Shown in pieces: positions 61,730-64,000 of a stretch of DNA of 64,000 nt. Location: positions 20,274,181-20,338,180 of the forward strand of contig NC_092366.1 in assembly GCF_030848805.1 (NCBI RefSeq), given 5' to 3'. Under the pieces are notes generated by a model, which made no database searches, was not told where the DNA came from, and saw only the letters and a program-made list of their open reading frames with translations. The translations under genes were made by a program, and so were the position numbers. The stretch's first letter is position 1, and each line of letters starts with the position of its first letter. This DNA comes from Temnothorax longispinosus (Eukaryota; Arthropoda; Insecta; Hymenoptera; Formicidae).

Positions 61730-62780
61730 AGCGGGTGACCCTCTTTCTACCGACGATGTATATTCCGAGCTAAATGCAAGTTAATCGGCTGACCCCAATT
61801 AAACGATAGCCATCGAGTAGGCTGGGCGAGACAACAGCTGTGTTATCGATAAATGTTAATGAACCGTGGTATCGTAATAATAGCGTCGTTATTATAGCGA
61901 GCGAGCCCTCATTAATTAAGGAAACCTTTGTTCCTCCACCCACGGCTCCGCGATTTTTGCGCGTCAACCGTTTCCGTTTAGAGGGGCCTCCTATTGTCTA
62001 AGTTCATAATTCGAATGACTAATTTCCTCAAAGGATCCAAGGATTAAAAAGAGACAGTAATGAGAATCTACATATTTTGAAGTTCATGTTTGCGCATTAA
62101 ATATGATCGATTGATTCTTATCTCATGTTAAAATTTAATACCGATTAGTTATCATACTAGGAAAATCAAACTTTTAACCAGAGTTTCTCTATTTAGCGAT
62201 AAATATAACATAAATTTATTATAAAATGTTATTTTTGTGATAGTTGTATACCTATATCTTGACAATATGATTTTTACAGCTTCTTTATTCTCTATAATTT
62301 TTTAATTAAAACATATAACAATCATCTTACTTCTCATAGATAAAAATGCATTTATTTAATTAAAATTGTAAAATCTTACCGAGAAATGTGAAATGCTTAT
62401 ACATAGAGATGGAGGAGAGAAAATACCATTACCTTTTAGTTAATTTATTAATCGGCAAATCATGTCATCTTACTTCGTCGGAATACAATCTCATTAATTC
62501 CTATTAATCGGGAGGATCCGGGGTTGGAAATTGAAGCCCGTATCCCGAGTGTATACCATGAGCGATCACACATGCACGACGTTTTAACGAAACAAATTGC
62601 GGTACGAGGGGATCCGTCTCGCTGCGACTACATCATCGCTGCGAGAGAGCTCTCCGGCAATCACGATCCGGCATCATCGGTCAGATCCGTTTGTTCATCT
62701 CGCGCTACGTCAAGCGCACACAACACACACGCAGTCTGATTATCCTTTCCGTCCTTTTGTTTCTTTTGCCCGATGCTGCG

Positions 62781-62830
62781 CTGCCGCCGCCGCCACCGCC
62801 GCCGCCGCCGCTGCTGTCGCTGCCGCTGTC
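62781..62830. repeat. (CCG)n/(CTG)n trinucleotide repeat
   Basis: A run of CCG units with interspersed CTG/CTGTCG units. The frames through it give poly-Pro, poly-Arg or poly-Gly and account for the overlapping open frames between about 62.6 and 63.1 kb. Confidence 0.85.
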
Positions 62831-64000
62831 GGCCCCGCGTACATTCGATATTAATACCGATACGCGTGTACGGATTTGCATGCTTGCGGGCTTTGCTCCA
62901 CGAGCATGCACACATCGCGGCGCGCGGCTGGGCGCAATTGGATGCACATTCATGTACATATATATATATGCACATATGCGCGTTTAATCCGCGACTCGTT
63001 GTACGTCTTACGTAATGCTCGTCCGGTGTCAACCGTGCCTCGCGATAACGTTGAAGGAGACGAGGAAGTCGATGGGGGCAATGTACATTAAGAAGGAGCG
63101 AAGGAGCGAAGCGGAGGGAGAAAGTCCCGAGCCTGGATCCTGGATCCCGTACCGCGACGTTTTATCTCACGAGGAAGTCGTCGTTTAGGTCTCTCGCGAG
63201 GAGATATATGCGTGCACGTCGCGTTTAGGCTTTAAGGATATGTACACGGTGGTGTGTCTCGCGTATCGTAGATTATGACCGTCACGCGATCCCGACGTTT
63301 CGCCGCGACTTTGCTCACGCGCGGAAAATCTCCCGGACGAACGTGCTGCACGCCACCCTCCGACGAAGAGATGTTATCCTTTTAAATCCATTTATATTTA
63401 TTGGAAATGTCTCGTAAATTTTTAAAGCTGAGAAAGATCAAAACAATTTTGTCAAGCTCCTATAAAGTATCTCGTTCTCGTCACGCGCGATACCATTTTC
63501 ATTGAAATGTTATTAAACTAGATATCTATATTAATAGATAACTAAATTAAATTAGATATCTAATTTATCCAAATTTTATTATCTTTTCTGGGCCACTTTG
63601 CCATTAGTAACATATATTTTATCTTGTATTTCTTTGTCTTTTATAACAATTATAACAGCAAATATGTCGAAATAATCTCTGGGGTAAAATGTTTTGTTTT
63701 TTTAAGATTTGATTACTGTTATTATATACTTTTATATATCTTGAAGTTGAGTAGAAATGATTATCTTATTTTTGCTGGTAAAAATCAGCATTTTATGGTT
63801 AATGTAAATTCACGATGGGTTGCATCTCTCCACAATGTTGGGAAGCTGCGCCTGGGATTAATGATACCGTCAAAGATGAATGCGGGATTTCCATGGTTGA
63901 AATATACCTCGTGTATACAGACTGTCGTTTACCGTGCGACACGTATAAATTTTTAACGCGCGGGATTGCCTTCGTAAGTGAGTCCCAGGTGCTGTTCGGT

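Larger units (their letters stand above)
57200..64000 (+). other. osp: Start of the next outspread intron (continues past the window)
   Basis: This begins with donor GTAAGT, and no acceptor followed by PH-domain sequence was found. The first 1 kb is mixed; about 58.6-61.2 kb is GC- and CpG-rich with several simple repeats; 61.2-62.5 kb and 63.4-64.0 kb are AT-rich. Open frames here overlap on both strands and show no family I recognise. Confidence 0.8.

Noticed and set aside
62597..63032. Several overlapping ORFs of 80-123 codons on both strands
   Set aside because: They are produced by the CCG/CTG trinucleotide repeat (poly-Pro, poly-Arg, poly-Gly) and contradict one another in frame and strand.
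1..64000. CRISPR arrays, bacterial operons and prophage genes
   Set aside because: No regularly spaced repeats, no dense coding and no ribosome-binding-site pattern; the splice sites, snRNA and intron structure are those of an animal nuclear genome.

Overview
This window looks like nuclear DNA from an insect, most likely a hymenopteran such as an ant or bee. The sequence is AT-rich but keeps many CpGs and contains scattered GC-rich patches. The two recognisable coding exons are small, and the genes are split by tens of kilobases of non-coding DNA. There is no dense coding, no operon structure and no CRISPR array. The species assignment is an inference from base composition and protein similarity.

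Almost the whole window is one piece of one plus-strand gene, outspread (osp; the insect relative of myosin phosphatase Rho-interacting protein, MPRIP). Two exons are clear. Exon 17405-17485 encodes the start of the N-terminal PH domain (KCGYLFVAPGWDFSNPLN...). Exon 57134-57199 encodes its continuation (RWQRRWFVLYDDGELTYS...). Both begin and end in phase 0 with good splice sites, so they join directly across a 39.6-kb intron. A third, inferred exon at about 3380-3460 carries ATG GAG followed at once by a consensus donor. It would join in frame to 17405 and would make a short-N-terminus isoform starting Met-Glu-Ala-Thr-Arg-Lys. The rest of the PH domain and the body of the protein lie beyond the right edge.

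The 39.6-kb intron contains a nested gene on the opposite strand: a complete U2 spliceosomal snRNA (about 53508-53695, minus). Beside it is an inverted, truncated copy of its 3' end and 3' flank (53978-54100), with a short direct repeat on either side. In Drosophila the osp intron is known for hosting Adh and Adhr; here no Adh-like gene is visible and the tenant seen is U2.

Region by region: 1-3377 is upstream non-coding sequence with one unexplained 161-codon ORF. 3378-3460 is the putative promoter and first exon. 3461-17404 is intron 1, with a TA-flanked element bearing long terminal inverted repeats (11396-12366). 17485/17486-57133 is the large intron, with microsatellites, an AT-rich hairpin (20350-20469), GC-rich patches and the U2 locus. 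57200-64000 is the start of the next intron, with a GC-rich stretch at about 58.6-61.2 kb. Most other open frames are short, overlap one another on both strands in GC-rich or simple-repeat DNA, and are not reported as genes.
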